Below are positions 15,712 to 25,630 of a stretch of 55,120 bases of DNA, piece by piece. Source of the DNA: an uncultured Caryophanales bacterium (GTDB taxonomy: Bacteria > Bacillota_I > Bacilli_A > RFN20 > CAG-826); NCBI GenBank assembly GCA_947302535.1, contig CAMYVX010000007.1:1-55120 (forward strand), read 5' to 3'. The stretch's first letter is position 1. Every line of letters starts with the position of its first letter. Both the position numbers and the translations under genes were made by a program. The notes beneath the pieces are model-generated. The model had not been told where the DNA came from, searched no databases, and saw only the letters and a list, made by a program, of their open reading frames with translations.

Positions 15712-17331
15712 CTACATATGTTCAGGGGCACTAACACCAACAAGCGTTAATGCATTTTTCATAACAATTTTACATGCCATGCATAAAGCAAGGCGAGAAG
15801 AGGAAACTTCAAGGTTTTCTCTATCTATTACTCTACATTCTGTATAGAAGTTATGGATTAATTCTGCTAACTCATGAATGTAGTTAGTAATCTTAAATGG
15901 GGCTTTTTCTTTCACCGAATCCTCAATAGCTTTATTAAATGAGGATAGATGTTTTAATAAACTAACTTCACTTTCTTTATTTAAATTATTAGCTGCTTCA
16001 TTAAGAGGAATGTCCTTCCCTTGTTCAATGATGGAGCACAAACGAGCATGCGCGTATTGAGCGTAATATACTGGGTTGTTTGAACTTTGTTCAACAGCTA
16101 AATCCATATCAAAATCCAAATGACTGGTTGGGGCTCTCATAGCGAAGAAATAACGCATAGAATCAACACCAACTTCATCGCAAATCTCTCTTAAAGTAAT
16201 CGCGTCACCAGCACGCTTAGAGGCCTTATATTCAACGCCGTTTTTGATAAAGCGAACCATCTGAACTAAAGAGACTTCATAACAATCAGGAGAATATCCG
16301 TGCATCATTAAAGAAGACTTCATTCTATTGATATAGCCATGATGATCAGCTCCCAAAACAACAATCAACTGACTGAAACCACGATTCATCTTATCGACAT
16401 GATAAACAATGTCAGGCATGAAATAAGTGTATTCACCATTACACTTTTTAATGACACGATCCTTATCATCAAGATAACGAGATGTTGCTAAGAAAAGCGC
16501 TCCATCTTGTTCATAAACATTATCACCTAAATAGGCAATTTCCTTTTCAATAGCGCCGTTCTTTCTAATGTCTTTTTCAGAGGTAAAAACATCAAATTTA
16601 ACACGGAAAACATCTAAATCACGCTTGATTTTGTCTAATTCAAGCTCAATACCACGTTTAGCAAAGCATTCTAAGCGCTTATTATCTTTAAGAGCCTTGT
16701 CGCCAATTTCGTTATAAATTTGTTGAGCGATAATCCTTACGTCTTCACCATGATATCCATCTTCAGGAAGAGTGAAAGGAAGACCAAGAATTTCGAAATA
16801 ACGAGCTTCAATAGATTCCGCTAAATGAAGAATTTGACTTCCGGCATCATTGACGTAATACTCGCGTGTGACATCATATCCGCACTTACTATAAATACGG
16901 CACAAAGAATCGCCGATAGCGGCTCCACGAGCATGGCCAACATGCAAATCACCAGTAGGATTCGCTGAAACAAATTCAATATTGACTTTAATATTTTTCT
17001 TTGGACTTTGACCGTATGCATCTCCCTCTTTAATAATTCTTTGAATTATTGATGTTAAAGAATCGTTACTCATAAATAAGTTAATAAATCCTGGTCCAGC
17101 AATTTCAATATGATCAATACTAGACATATCAATAGAAGCAATAATCTTCTCGGCAAGCATACGAGGATTCATAGCGAAAAGACGAGAACATTTCATTGCC
17201 ACATTAGAAGCATAATCTCCATGTGTTGGATCTTTTGTTCTTTCAATAACAATGTCATTTAAAGGAATATCTTGTCCTAATTCGTGACATGCTTTTTGTA
17301 TTTTAAGTTTAAGTGATTCGACAATATCCAT
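15712..17331 (-). CDS. argS: Arginyl-tRNA synthetase
   Basis: 539 residues, class I. The N-terminal additional domain (about 1-110) contacts tRNA. The HIGH motif appears as HVGH within NPTGDLHVGHARG (about 130), and the KMSK loop is replaced by KASKRAG. The C-terminal DALR anticodon domain has the typical PVYYAQYAHARL lead-in. It charges tRNA-Arg. No Shine-Dalgarno is evident; a promoter with a spacer palindrome lies just upstream, giving an mRNA leader of only about 12 nt. It leads the argS-rpoE-nrnA-cysQ-like operon; argS next to rpoE also occurs in Bacillus. Confidence 0.96.
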   Translation of the reverse strand: MDIVESLKLKIQKACHELGQDIPLNDIVIERTKDPTHGDYASNVAMKCSRLFAMNPRMLAEKIIASIDMSSIDHIEIAGPGFINLFMSNDSLTSIIQRIIKEGDAYGQSPKKNIKVNIEFVSANPTGDLHVGHARGAAIGDSLCRIYSKCGYDVTREYYVNDAGSQILHLAESIEARYFEILGLPFTLPEDGYHGEDVRIIAQQIYNEIGDKALKDNKRLECFAKRGIELELDKIKRDLDVFRVKFDVFTSEKDIRKNGAIEKEIAYLGDNVYEQDGALFLATSRYLDDKDRVIKKCNGEYTYFMPDIVYHVDKMNRGFSQLIVVLGADHHGYINRMKSSLMMHGYSPDCYEVSLVQMVRFIKNGVEYKASKRAGDAITLREICDEVGVDSMRYFFAMRAPTSHLDFDMDLAVEQSSNNPVYYAQYAHARLCSIIEQGKDIPLNEAANNLNKESEVSLLKHLSSFNKAIEDSVKEKAPFKITNYIHELAELIHNFYTECRVIDRENLEVSSSRLALCMACKIVMKNALTLVGVSAPEHM

Positions 17332-17349
17332 AATTATTTTTGATATTTC

Positions 17350-17377
17350 ATTATACTCATTAAAGAGTATGATGCAA
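17350..17377 (-). promoter_or_regulatory. argS promoter with an inverted repeat in the spacer
   Basis: TTGCAT (17372-17377) and TATAAT (17350-17355) on the minus strand are separated by 16 bp. The hexamer pair ATACTC/GAGTAT (17353-17358 and 17365-17370) forms an inverted repeat overlapping the -10 box and could be an operator. Confidence 0.65.
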
Positions 17378-17379
17378 TA

Positions 17380-17859
17380 CTATTTTCCTTTTTCCTTTAA
17401 TAATACGATTGACTCGGCTTTAACAGCAATTCTTGCTCCGACAGCATCTAATGATTCATTGGTGCCTGCTTTTAAAGAGACATTCTCAATATCGGTATGG
17501 AGCAAACGAGCAATATTCTCTCTCATTTGCTGTTTATAATTTTTAAGTTTTGGTTCTTCTAAAGTGATTGAAACATCAATATTAGATATTTCATATCTTA
17601 TTTCATCCATCATTTGGAAAACCCTATCCATAATAATTGCGCTATCCATGTTTAGAGTTTCATTGCTGTTATCAGGAAAGTGAGTTCCTAAATCTCCAAG
17701 AGCTAACGCGCCTAAAATTGATTCCGCAATGGCATGATAGACAACGTCGCCATCAGAGTGAGCTAATTCGCCTTGATAATAAGGAACTGTCACGCCTGCT
17801 AAGATTAATTTTCTTCCAATAACTAAGCGATGAATATCGCTGGCAAACCCAATTCTCAT
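17380..17859 (-). CDS. ispF: 2-C-methyl-D-erythritol 2,4-cyclodiphosphate synthase
   Basis: 159 residues, normal length. It starts MRIGFASDIHRL, with the Asp-x-His zinc ligands. AHSDGDVVYHAIAES carries the next conserved His and the DGD motif, and LGDLGTHFPD the substrate loop. It cyclises the CDP-methylerythritol phosphate intermediate in the MEP isoprenoid pathway, so this organism makes isoprenoids by MEP rather than mevalonate. Its start shares base 17859 with the stop of ychF, so the two are coupled. Confidence 0.95.
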   Translation of the reverse strand: MRIGFASDIHRLVIGRKLILAGVTVPYYQGELAHSDGDVVYHAIAESILGALALGDLGTHFPDNSNETLNMDSAIIMDRVFQMMDEIRYEISNIDVSITLEEPKLKNYKQQMRENIARLLHTDIENVSLKAGTNESLDAVGARIAVKAESIVLLKEKGK

Positions 17860-18977
17860 TATTTTCTCCCCGATACATTAAATTTGAAGAACATGATATC
17901 TCCATCTTTTGGACAATATCCTTTTCCTTCTGTTCTCATTTTTCCCGCTTCTTTCACTGCGGCTTCGCTTTTAAGTTCATAAATATTTTCATAAGAATAG
18001 ACTTCAGCGCAAATAAAACCTCTTTGGAAATCAGTATGGATAACACCCGCACATTCAGGAGCAGACATTCCATTTTTAAAAGTCCATGCACGGCATTCAT
18101 CCGCACCAACAGTAAAGAATGTTGCTAAATTCAATAAAGCATATGTTGCTCTAATCACTTTATTTAATCCAGATTCATCAATATGTAAATCTTCTAAGAA
18201 CAATTTCTTTTCCTCGCTTGGAAGTTCAGAAATCTGGCTTTCAATTTCACAAGAAACAGGAATAACTTGGCTGCCTTCATTTTTGGCAAAGTCCACTACT
18301 TTTTGATAGTTACCACAATTTGATAAATCTAATAGGTCGCTTTCAGAAACATTAGCGACATACAAGATAGGCTTTTTGGTTAATAAATGATAATTTGTGC
18401 GGCAATAATCTTCTTGCTCCTGATTAAGCTTTAATTCTCTAGCGGCTTTACCTTCTTCCAATAAAGCCTTTAAAGGGATAAGAATGCTCATCTCTAAAAG
18501 AGATTCTTTATCTTTATTAATTCTTGCTTTATTTTCAATCTTTTCAATACGCTTGTTCACAGTGTCTAAATCCGCCATAACAAGTTCAAGATTGATAACA
18601 TCAATATCACGTAAAGGATCAACAGAACCTTCAACGTGGATGATATCTTGATTTTCAAAGCATCTAACAACTTCAACAATCGCATCACACTCACGAATAT
18701 GAGAAAGGAATTGGTTTCCAAGACCCTCTCCTTTTGAGGCGCCTCTAACTAACCCAGCAATATCATAAAATTCAACAGTTGCGGGAATTGTTCTTTCTGG
18801 TTTAAAAAGAGATGATAAGAAATCTAATCTATTATCAGGAACAGCAACAACTCCAGTATTTGGATTAATAGTCGCAAAAGGATAATTCGCTGCTTCAACA
18901 TGCGAATTAGTAATCGCGTTAAATAAGGTAGATTTTCCTACATTAGGAAGTCCAACAATGCCAGCTTTTAAACCCAT
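17859..18977 (-). CDS. ychF: Redox-regulated ATPase/GTPase YchF (Ola1 family)
   Basis: 372 residues. The P-loop GLPNVGKSTLFNAIT (about 8-22), the switch region FYDIAGLVRGASKGEGLGNQFL and the C-terminal TGS-like domain ending MFKFNV-type residues are all present. YchF prefers ATP over GTP, binds ribosomes and is linked to translation and stress. The SD GGAGG precedes the ATG; a TATACT box lies near 19001 on the minus strand. It is upstream of ispF with a 1-nt overlap. Confidence 0.96.
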   Translation of the reverse strand: MGLKAGIVGLPNVGKSTLFNAITNSHVEAANYPFATINPNTGVVAVPDNRLDFLSSLFKPERTIPATVEFYDIAGLVRGASKGEGLGNQFLSHIRECDAIVEVVRCFENQDIIHVEGSVDPLRDIDVINLELVMADLDTVNKRIEKIENKARINKDKESLLEMSILIPLKALLEEGKAARELKLNQEQEDYCRTNYHLLTKKPILYVANVSESDLLDLSNCGNYQKVVDFAKNEGSQVIPVSCEIESQISELPSEEKKLFLEDLHIDESGLNKVIRATYALLNLATFFTVGADECRAWTFKNGMSAPECAGVIHTDFQRGFICAEVYSYENIYELKSEAAVKEAGKMRTEGKGYCPKDGDIMFFKFNVSGRK

Positions 18978-19050
18978 AATTATCCTCCGTAAGCCAAATT
19001 AGTATACACGCGCAAGAGGAAAAACAAAAGAATTATTAAAATAATTGCTA

Positions 19051-21858
19051 TTAAATTTTCAATACTTCAATAGGGTTTATCTTGCTAATACGTTGAGAAA
19101 TAATGAAAGAGGAGATAAGACTTATTCCTAAATCGAGTATAAACATATATAAAAAAGCGATTGGGTTTAATTGAAGCATTGTAGTTAATGCTAAAGAGTT
19201 AGAAATCATGATAGAGATAACAATTGAAAGAACAACCAATTGAATAGATGCGATAAGAAAAGATGTTAAAGAAATGATGATTGAGTATGTGTAAAGAAAC
19301 TTTTTAGCTTCTCTTTTATTAATGCCTAAGCAACGGGCTAGCCCAACATCCTTGCTGTTTTCTAAAACGTGAAGATAATTTGAAATCGTTAATAGAAGAG
19401 AAGACACGACAATTGCGATTAATGAAAATACAATTAAAGCTATTTTAATATAAGAGCAAATCTCTTCAACACCTTCGGTTAAATCACTAAGAGGATTGAC
19501 AAATTCAAATTCAGGAAAGTGGGTATTTAAATCATCTATTGATTCATCCATCAAATTCTTGTGGACAACTTGAAAGCACATAGTGTTTACCGATAATTCA
19601 AAGATAGAAATATCAAGTCTTGATTGAAAAAACCTAACAGTCCAATAGTTATGATGATAAATAAGGTTTCTTTCGCTATTAATAACTCCACAAATATTCA
19701 AAGTGTAGGTTTTAAAATCTTTTAAAATTTTGTTATTCTCTCCAACTCTTTCGTTGAAGGAAAAAGCAAGATATAGCGGTTTATTAATTACATCATTTGA
19801 ACCAAATAAAGATTTAGCCATAGAACTTGATATAACAATGTCATCTAGACTTTTAGGATTAGAGCCACTAAAGAGGTTTTCATTATCCAAAACTGAAAAA
19901 TGCACCCCATTTTCGCTTGTTTTTGTAAAATGTCCACTTAAAACGCCTTTTGGTACATACTCTTCTTCGTTTCCGTAAATGGATATTTCCATGCTGGCGT
20001 CCATTGTTTCATAGAGCAAATCTTCTTCGGAAGAGAAATAAGTGAAATGAGAAAACCCCATCATCATGGAATATGGATAAATTGAATATCCACCCGTACT
20101 TCCAAATATAGGCTTTTTGAGGTTAGAACAATAATCTAAAAAATAGTTCTCATAATATAGAGGAATACTCTTTAAAGAATTTAGGAAGAACAATACTCTA
20201 TGTCGTTTTTGTATTTCAACATCATGATATAGCCAAGGGTAATAACGATTATTAGCAACCTCTAGAGTGAAGTCTTTCATCTTTTCGCTATATAAACACT
20301 TGTTTAAAAACTCATCCGTATTTCCATAAGTATGAAAGTAATAGATTTTCTTCATTATCCAAGGGTAGGATGGATTGCTATTTTGTTCAGTCGTTGGGAA
20401 ACGCATTTGCTCTTCAAACATGTGCTCATTCCAGCGATGATTAAAGTGATAAATACAAGGCTCATTAGTAAACACAAATCCCACCATTTTAACTAATTGT
20501 TCATCTTCGTAATACCAATTCAAATTAGCAAAATCAAAGCATAGATAAATATCGTTATACATAAGAAAGTCAGATAAGGATTCTACAGTTTTTACTATTC
20601 TTAATTCATAGCAGATATCACGAATCATCCTTATGTTTAAGCCAAGAACAATTTCATCGTCTTTTAAAGAAGATAGATTCTGTGGATATATAGTTGGTTG
20701 TTCATAATCAATCCAGCGAAATTCATTAATACTTCTGGCGGAAATTCCATCAATCACAGATCGATATATTGTAGAGGCAATAAAGATTTCGTTTCTATTA
20801 GGAAAGAATGATTCATAATCAATATCGTAAGTAACACCAACATCCATCACGTATTGAGGATATGAAGTTGCAATGTCAATCGCCTCTTCATAATTCGCGG
20901 GGAGATAAGCATAAATGCTTTCCTCTTCGTTTTTCCTACTAGCCATAATCATTGAATCATCAATTATCTGACTATAAGCAGACGTAATGTTCTTCGATAT
21001 TAAAGAAGAAATAGTTACCGCAAGGCCAACTCCTATAAGGCCTAATGAAGTTACGCTTGTACAGATTAATGTTCTAAACTTTTTCTTTTTAACGCTATTC
21101 ATTGAATGAGAAAAAAGAAATGATAATGGTATCTTTGTCTTTTTATTACTTAGTGGATTCTTCCCTATAAGGAACGAACTGGTTTCTTTTATATAATTTA
21201 ATTTATCAACGGAGATTACCTTTCCATCCCTCATATGTATAATTTCGTCAGCGTACTGTTTCATTAAAGAAACATCGTGAGAAACAATAATGACTAAAGC
21301 ATGTCGAGCGATGTTTCTTAAAATCTTCATAGTCTCTATTGAATTAAAAGAATCTAAGGCTCCGGTTGGCTCATCCGCCATAATGATTTTTGGATCATTA
21401 ACTAGAGCTCGAGCAATAGCGACTCTTTGCTTTTCTCCACCGCTCAAACGATTAACTGGTTGATTTAAGTTAGCTTTTAAAGAAACAGTTTCAATCAAAT
21501 CTAAACACTTTTGTTTTTTTCTTCTATAAGATGCATTACTAATAGAATCTAAAGGCAAAAGTATATTGTTAAATACTGTTTCATGTTCATAGAGTTTAAA
21601 GTCTTGAAAGATATAGCCAAAATTCCTTAAGCGAAAATCGGATTGGTCCTTATCAGATAATCTATTTAAAAACAAATTGTTAATGCTAATATCGCCTTCA
21701 TAATCAATAAAAGAAGATAGACAGTTTAATAAGGTAGTCTTTCCACAACCAGATGGACCAGTAATTGCAATAAGTCCATTTCTTGGAAATGATAAAGATA
21801 CGTCATCGAGAACTTTACGATTTTTAAATGTTTTCGTTAAATGAGAGATAGTAATCAT
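19051..21858 (-). CDS. ABC transporter ATPase/FtsX-type permease fusion, large extracellular domain
   Basis: 935 residues, MacB-like layout. The ATPase domain (about 1-220) has Walker A GPSGCGKTT, signature LSGGEKQRVAIARAL and Walker B ADEPTGALDS. One membrane segment follows near 265-293, then about 470 extracytoplasmic residues rich in Tyr, Asn and Phe, then three C-terminal membrane segments forming the FtsX domain. Such proteins work as mechanotransmitters or in peptide and antimicrobial efflux rather than ordinary import. The start overlaps the end of the companion gene by 4 nt, so a heterodimer with it is likely. The extracellular part is much larger than in typical MacB (about 200 residues) and I cannot assign it. 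The substrate is unknown. Confidence 0.88.
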   Translation of the reverse strand: MITISHLTKTFKNRKVLDDVSLSFPRNGLIAITGPSGCGKTTLLNCLSSFIDYEGDISINNLFLNRLSDKDQSDFRLRNFGYIFQDFKLYEHETVFNNILLPLDSISNASYRRKKQKCLDLIETVSLKANLNQPVNRLSGGEKQRVAIARALVNDPKIIMADEPTGALDSFNSIETMKILRNIARHALVIIVSHDVSLMKQYADEIIHMRDGKVISVDKLNYIKETSSFLIGKNPLSNKKTKIPLSFLFSHSMNSVKKKKFRTLICTSVTSLGLIGVGLAVTISSLISKNITSAYSQIIDDSMIMASRKNEEESIYAYLPANYEEAIDIATSYPQYVMDVGVTYDIDYESFFPNRNEIFIASTIYRSVIDGISARSINEFRWIDYEQPTIYPQNLSSLKDDEIVLGLNIRMIRDICYELRIVKTVESLSDFLMYNDIYLCFDFANLNWYYEDEQLVKMVGFVFTNEPCIYHFNHRWNEHMFEEQMRFPTTEQNSNPSYPWIMKKIYYFHTYGNTDEFLNKCLYSEKMKDFTLEVANNRYYPWLYHDVEIQKRHRVLFFLNSLKSIPLYYENYFLDYCSNLKKPIFGSTGGYSIYPYSMMMGFSHFTYFSSEEDLLYETMDASMEISIYGNEEEYVPKGVLSGHFTKTSENGVHFSVLDNENLFSGSNPKSLDDIVISSSMAKSLFGSNDVINKPLYLAFSFNERVGENNKILKDFKTYTLNICGVINSERNLIYHHNYWTVRFFQSRLDISIFELSVNTMCFQVVHKNLMDESIDDLNTHFPEFEFVNPLSDLTEGVEEICSYIKIALIVFSLIAIVVSSLLLTISNYLHVLENSKDVGLARCLGINKREAKKFLYTYSIIISLTSFLIASIQLVVLSIVISIMISNSLALTTMLQLNPIAFLYMFILDLGISLISSFIISQRISKINPIEVLKI

Positions 21859-23966
21859 TCGTCTTTTAGCTCCTCCTTTAAAGAAATCTTCTTTGAAAAA
21901 ATAATAGGTAGGCTCGTAGAAATGATGGATAGTAATAAACTAGCTACCACTAATATGAACGGAAGCAAAAAAGGAACGTTCAAGAATGAAGAAAAAGGAA
22001 TACTGATAAGATTAGTGAAGCCTAATGTATTTCTAACGATGAAGTTTATTAATAAACTTAATGGGTAAGATAATATCAATGATAATGTTACAGAAATCAA
22101 AGAAATAAAGATGTTCTCCATCATATAAATAGAGACAATGTCACTTCGCTTTGCTCCTAAACACTTTAAAATAGCAATCTTCTTTCTATCTTCTACAAAT
22201 GATGAAAACGAAACTATTCCAAGAATTAAAGCAGTACCAATAAAAGCAATGGCAAGGAAAAAACCTAAGCCATAATTAGCCGCTGATACTAAAGATATTA
22301 GCGCTTCATCAATCATCAAAGAATTAGAAGTGATAGCAAAAGGTTCTTTTAAAACCTCGACATAACTTCTTAGGTTTGTCTTATCTTTATCATCCTTTAA
22401 AAATAGTTTTAATGAATAAGATGATATTGGGTCATTAACTTCACTACTAGAAACAATATCGCCCCACGAATAATCTTCCTCTAAATAAGACGACAAATTA
22501 TTCAGTAACGAATTATTTAAGTAATCGTCAAGAGCAACATACGAATAATAGACTTTAGGAGTGTTTAAGAAGTCAAATTCCTGAAAAACACCTGTAATTT
22601 TCGCATTTTTTTCATAAATAAAGTAATCTGTGATGACAGGATGAAGGTAATCGTCTTCTGGATAATAGTTATATGTGTAAGAAGATGTAATAGTTAAAAT
22701 AGCCTTAAAAGGATCTATTCCTGTTTTCTTAATAACTTCATAAGCCTTTTGGTTAATCAATACCTCTTGAAGACTATCTTTTGAAGGGATAAAACCATCC
22801 TTCAATAAACCATAGTTCAATGTTTTTTCACTAAAAGAATAAACGGGCTGATAGTAAATGTTATCAATAGTCTTGCCTTCACTTTTAATCGAAAGAGCCA
22901 TAGGGACTAAGGCATCATAGTTATCCATAATATGAAAGTAAGGCAAATCATCAATAATCTGTTTCTTCTCTTCTTGATTAGGTTTAAATAAGTGCTTAAG
23001 GGTCATACCACTATCAGAAATACGAGTACTTGTTTCTTTACTTATGCTTGCTACCCCGTAATCCACTTGTTTATATGATTCATTAATGATTGATTCTTCG
23101 CTTCCATAAGAAAAGCCAATAATTAAAAGAGATGAAACCAAACAAAGAGTGAGAGATACCATTGAGATGACGTTACGTTTTATTCTTTTAATAAAATTAG
23201 AAATAGCTAAATGACTTATCCAATAGTAATGCTTCTTAATAATTGGTGGTTTACTAACTGGGCGTCCATTGTTTTCCTCAACTCTAATTTTGTTCTTAAC
23301 AATTTCACCATCTTGTAGATAAATAATACGGTCTGCAAATTCTTCCACTAGCTCTTCGTTATGGCTAACTAATATGACAAGTTTTTTCCTCGATGCCTTT
23401 TTAAGCATCTGCATGATAATTCGAGAATTAGTGGAATCTATAGCGCCTGTAGGTTCATCCGCTAATATAATTTTTGGAGAATTAATTAAAGAACGTAAAA
23501 TCGCTACTCTTTGCTGTTCACCACCACTAAGGTCGTAGGTTCTTTGTTTATATAATTCTTGATTGAAGTTAATTCCTTCAAGCATCATCGATGCATCTTT
23601 TTGTCCTTCTTTTTTGCTATATCCAGCAATCATCATCGGCAAAGAAACATTAAACAGAACATCCTCATCAAGAAGTAACTGATAATGTTGAAAGATAATG
23701 CCTATTTCTTTATTGCGATAATTAAGATTTTCTTTATCCTTGTAAGATGTTAGTTCCTTGTTGTTAAACAAGATGTTTCCGCTATCAGGTTTGTCAAGTA
23801 AAGCAATCATATTAATAAGAGTTGATTTACCTGATCCTGATTTACCGCAAATAGCAATTAAACCCGAAGAAGGGAATATAATTGTAACGTCCTTAAGAGC
23901 GTATTTTTCTCCTCCATCTTCACTTTTATAAATCTTATTAACGTGCTTGATTTCAAGTAGCGACAT
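21855..23966 (-). CDS. ABC transporter ATPase/FtsX-type permease fusion (companion subunit)
   Basis: 703 residues. The ATPase domain (about 1-230) has Walker A GKSGSGKST, signature LSGGEQQRVAI and Walker B ADEPTGAIDS. A membrane segment follows near 265-290, then roughly 250 extracytoplasmic residues, then three C-terminal membrane segments ending in the typical FtsX tail (the middle part reads EDRKKIAILKCLGAKRSDI). It is translationally coupled to the 935-residue partner. Its SD (AGGAGG) lies inside a hairpin followed by TTTTT that directly abuts the ATG, suggesting regulated expression. No sensor kinase gene is adjacent, unlike many Bce-type systems. Function unknown; envelope stress or peptide export is a guess. 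Confidence 0.88.
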   Translation of the reverse strand: MSLLEIKHVNKIYKSEDGGEKYALKDVTIIFPSSGLIAICGKSGSGKSTLINMIALLDKPDSGNILFNNKELTSYKDKENLNYRNKEIGIIFQHYQLLLDEDVLFNVSLPMMIAGYSKKEGQKDASMMLEGINFNQELYKQRTYDLSGGEQQRVAILRSLINSPKIILADEPTGAIDSTNSRIIMQMLKKASRKKLVILVSHNEELVEEFADRIIYLQDGEIVKNKIRVEENNGRPVSKPPIIKKHYYWISHLAISNFIKRIKRNVISMVSLTLCLVSSLLIIGFSYGSEESIINESYKQVDYGVASISKETSTRISDSGMTLKHLFKPNQEEKKQIIDDLPYFHIMDNYDALVPMALSIKSEGKTIDNIYYQPVYSFSEKTLNYGLLKDGFIPSKDSLQEVLINQKAYEVIKKTGIDPFKAILTITSSYTYNYYPEDDYLHPVITDYFIYEKNAKITGVFQEFDFLNTPKVYYSYVALDDYLNNSLLNNLSSYLEEDYSWGDIVSSSEVNDPISSYSLKLFLKDDKDKTNLRSYVEVLKEPFAITSNSLMIDEALISLVSAANYGLGFFLAIAFIGTALILGIVSFSSFVEDRKKIAILKCLGAKRSDIVSIYMMENIFISLISVTLSLILSYPLSLLINFIVRNTLGFTNLISIPFSSFLNVPFLLPFILVVASLLLSIISTSLPIIFSKKISLKEELKDE

Positions 23967-23996
23967 AAAAAGCCCTCCTAATAATTAATAGAGGGC
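23967..23996 (-). promoter_or_regulatory. Terminator-like hairpin that sequesters the SD of the ABC operon
   Basis: On the minus strand GCCCTC (23996-23991) pairs with GAGGGC (23977-23972), followed by TTTTT and then ATG. The 3' arm contains the ribosome-binding site AGGAGG. It could terminate fhs transcripts, block translation, or do both as an attenuator. The same design appears at 42080-42102 downstream of the FMN riboswitch. Confidence 0.7.
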
Positions 23997-24025
23997 AATT
24001 TATATCAAAAATTGTAAAATAATTT

Positions 24026-25630
24026 TTATTTTCTTTCCATTAATACAGCGGCTGGGACTTTTGGTAAGCCTGGCATTGTCATAATTTTACCAGTCAAAGC
24101 AACAAGGAAATTAGCACCAGCAGATAATCTAATTTCTCTAATAGTCACAGTGAATCCGGTAGGAGCATTTAACACTTTAGGATCATCAGTCAAGGATTGT
24201 GGTGTCTTAGCGATACAGATAGGAGTTTTATCATACCCAATGGCCTTAAATTCTTCGATTTGTTTTAAAGCTAAATCAGAATAAACAACATCACCGGCAC
24301 CATAAATTTCCCTGCAAATTGTGTCTATTTTTTCTTTAATCGGCATATTTACATCATATAAAGGAGCATAGTGAGATGCTTCTTTTTCTAACACTTCTTT
24401 AACTTTCTTAGCGATTTCTACGCCACCAATACTGCCTTCGCTATAGGAAGAACAGAACGCATATTCATAACCTTCTTGTTTACACCAATCACATAGGGCT
24501 TTAGTTTCTTTTGCACTATCACTTTCAAAATGATTGATGTTAATGACAACAGGAATATGGTACTTTTTCATATTCTCCATGTGTTTCTTTAAGTTAGCTG
24601 TTCCAATCAATAAGGCTTCGACATTTTCTTTATCAAGTTCTTCAAATGGTTGACCACCATGAAGTTTCAACGCTCTAATAGTTGCAACCATGACAACGCA
24701 ATCTGGATGTAAATTCCCAACTCGACATTTAATATCAAGGAATTTCTCCGCACCAAGGTCAGCACCGAATCCGGCCTCTGTTAAGACAATAGGTGCTAAC
24801 TTCAAAGCAAGCTTTGTGGCCATCAAAGAGTTGCATCCGTGAGCAATATTAGCAAATGGCCCGCCATGAATAAATACAGGATTCTCTTCTAAAGTTTGCA
24901 CTAAGTTCGGTAAAAGTGCTTGTTTCATTAATTTCATGATGGCGTTAGAGATTTCTAATTGCCCTAAACGAACAGGATTATTATCAAAGTCATAAGCAAC
25001 GATAATATCTTTAACACGCTTTTTAAAATCATCCGCATCACTTGCTAAACATAAAATCGCCATGAGTTCAGAAGCAACAGTAATGACAAATTCATCATGA
25101 CGCGGAGTTCCTTTTTTCTCATCTTGCATAACAGTCACACTTCTTAAAGCGCGATCATTCATATCTAAAGCTCTTTTCCAAAGAATTCTCTCTGGATTAA
25201 TCCTTAAAGAATTACCTTGGAAAATATGATTATCAATAACTGCAGAAATTAAGTTAATGGATGAAGTTAATGCATGCATATCTCCAGTAAAATGAAGATT
25301 GATATCTTCACTAGGAATAACCGAAGCTTTTCCTCCACCAGTGGCTCCACCTTTTAAGCCGAATACAGGTCCTAAAGATGGTTCTCTTAAACAAAGCAAA
25401 GATTCTACTCCAATACGACGTAAACCATCATGAATAGCAATAGATGAAGTAGTTTTTCCTTCACCAACTTTAGTGGGTGTAATCGCGGTTACCAAAACTA
25501 GCTTTCCATCTTTTCTATCTTTGATTTTATCAAACAAAGAATAATCGATTTTGGCTTTGTCGTTTCCATAAGGAATGACGTATTCTTTCTCAATATTAAT
25601 CTTTTTAGCGATGTCATAGATGTTTTTCAT
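24026..25630 (-). CDS. fhs: Formate-tetrahydrofolate ligase
   Basis: 534 residues from ATG 25630. It makes 10-formyl-tetrahydrofolate from formate, THF and ATP, feeding purine and fMet-tRNA synthesis. The P-loop TPTKVGEGKTTSSIA and the downstream GLKGGATGGGKASVIP, FTGDMHAL and NIAHGCNS segments are characteristic. A GTG at 25642 could extend the frame by four residues, but that GTG overlaps the SD GTGAGGG for the ATG, so the shorter form is preferred. It overlaps miaA by 17 nt. A stand-alone Fhs is common in anaerobic Bacillota. Confidence 0.95.
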   Translation of the reverse strand: MKNIYDIAKKINIEKEYVIPYGNDKAKIDYSLFDKIKDRKDGKLVLVTAITPTKVGEGKTTSSIAIHDGLRRIGVESLLCLREPSLGPVFGLKGGATGGGKASVIPSEDINLHFTGDMHALTSSINLISAVIDNHIFQGNSLRINPERILWKRALDMNDRALRSVTVMQDEKKGTPRHDEFVITVASELMAILCLASDADDFKKRVKDIIVAYDFDNNPVRLGQLEISNAIMKLMKQALLPNLVQTLEENPVFIHGGPFANIAHGCNSLMATKLALKLAPIVLTEAGFGADLGAEKFLDIKCRVGNLHPDCVVMVATIRALKLHGGQPFEELDKENVEALLIGTANLKKHMENMKKYHIPVVININHFESDSAKETKALCDWCKQEGYEYAFCSSYSEGSIGGVEIAKKVKEVLEKEASHYAPLYDVNMPIKEKIDTICREIYGAGDVVYSDLALKQIEEFKAIGYDKTPICIAKTPQSLTDDPKVLNAPTGFTVTIREIRLSAGANFLVALTGKIMTMPGLPKVPAAVLMERK

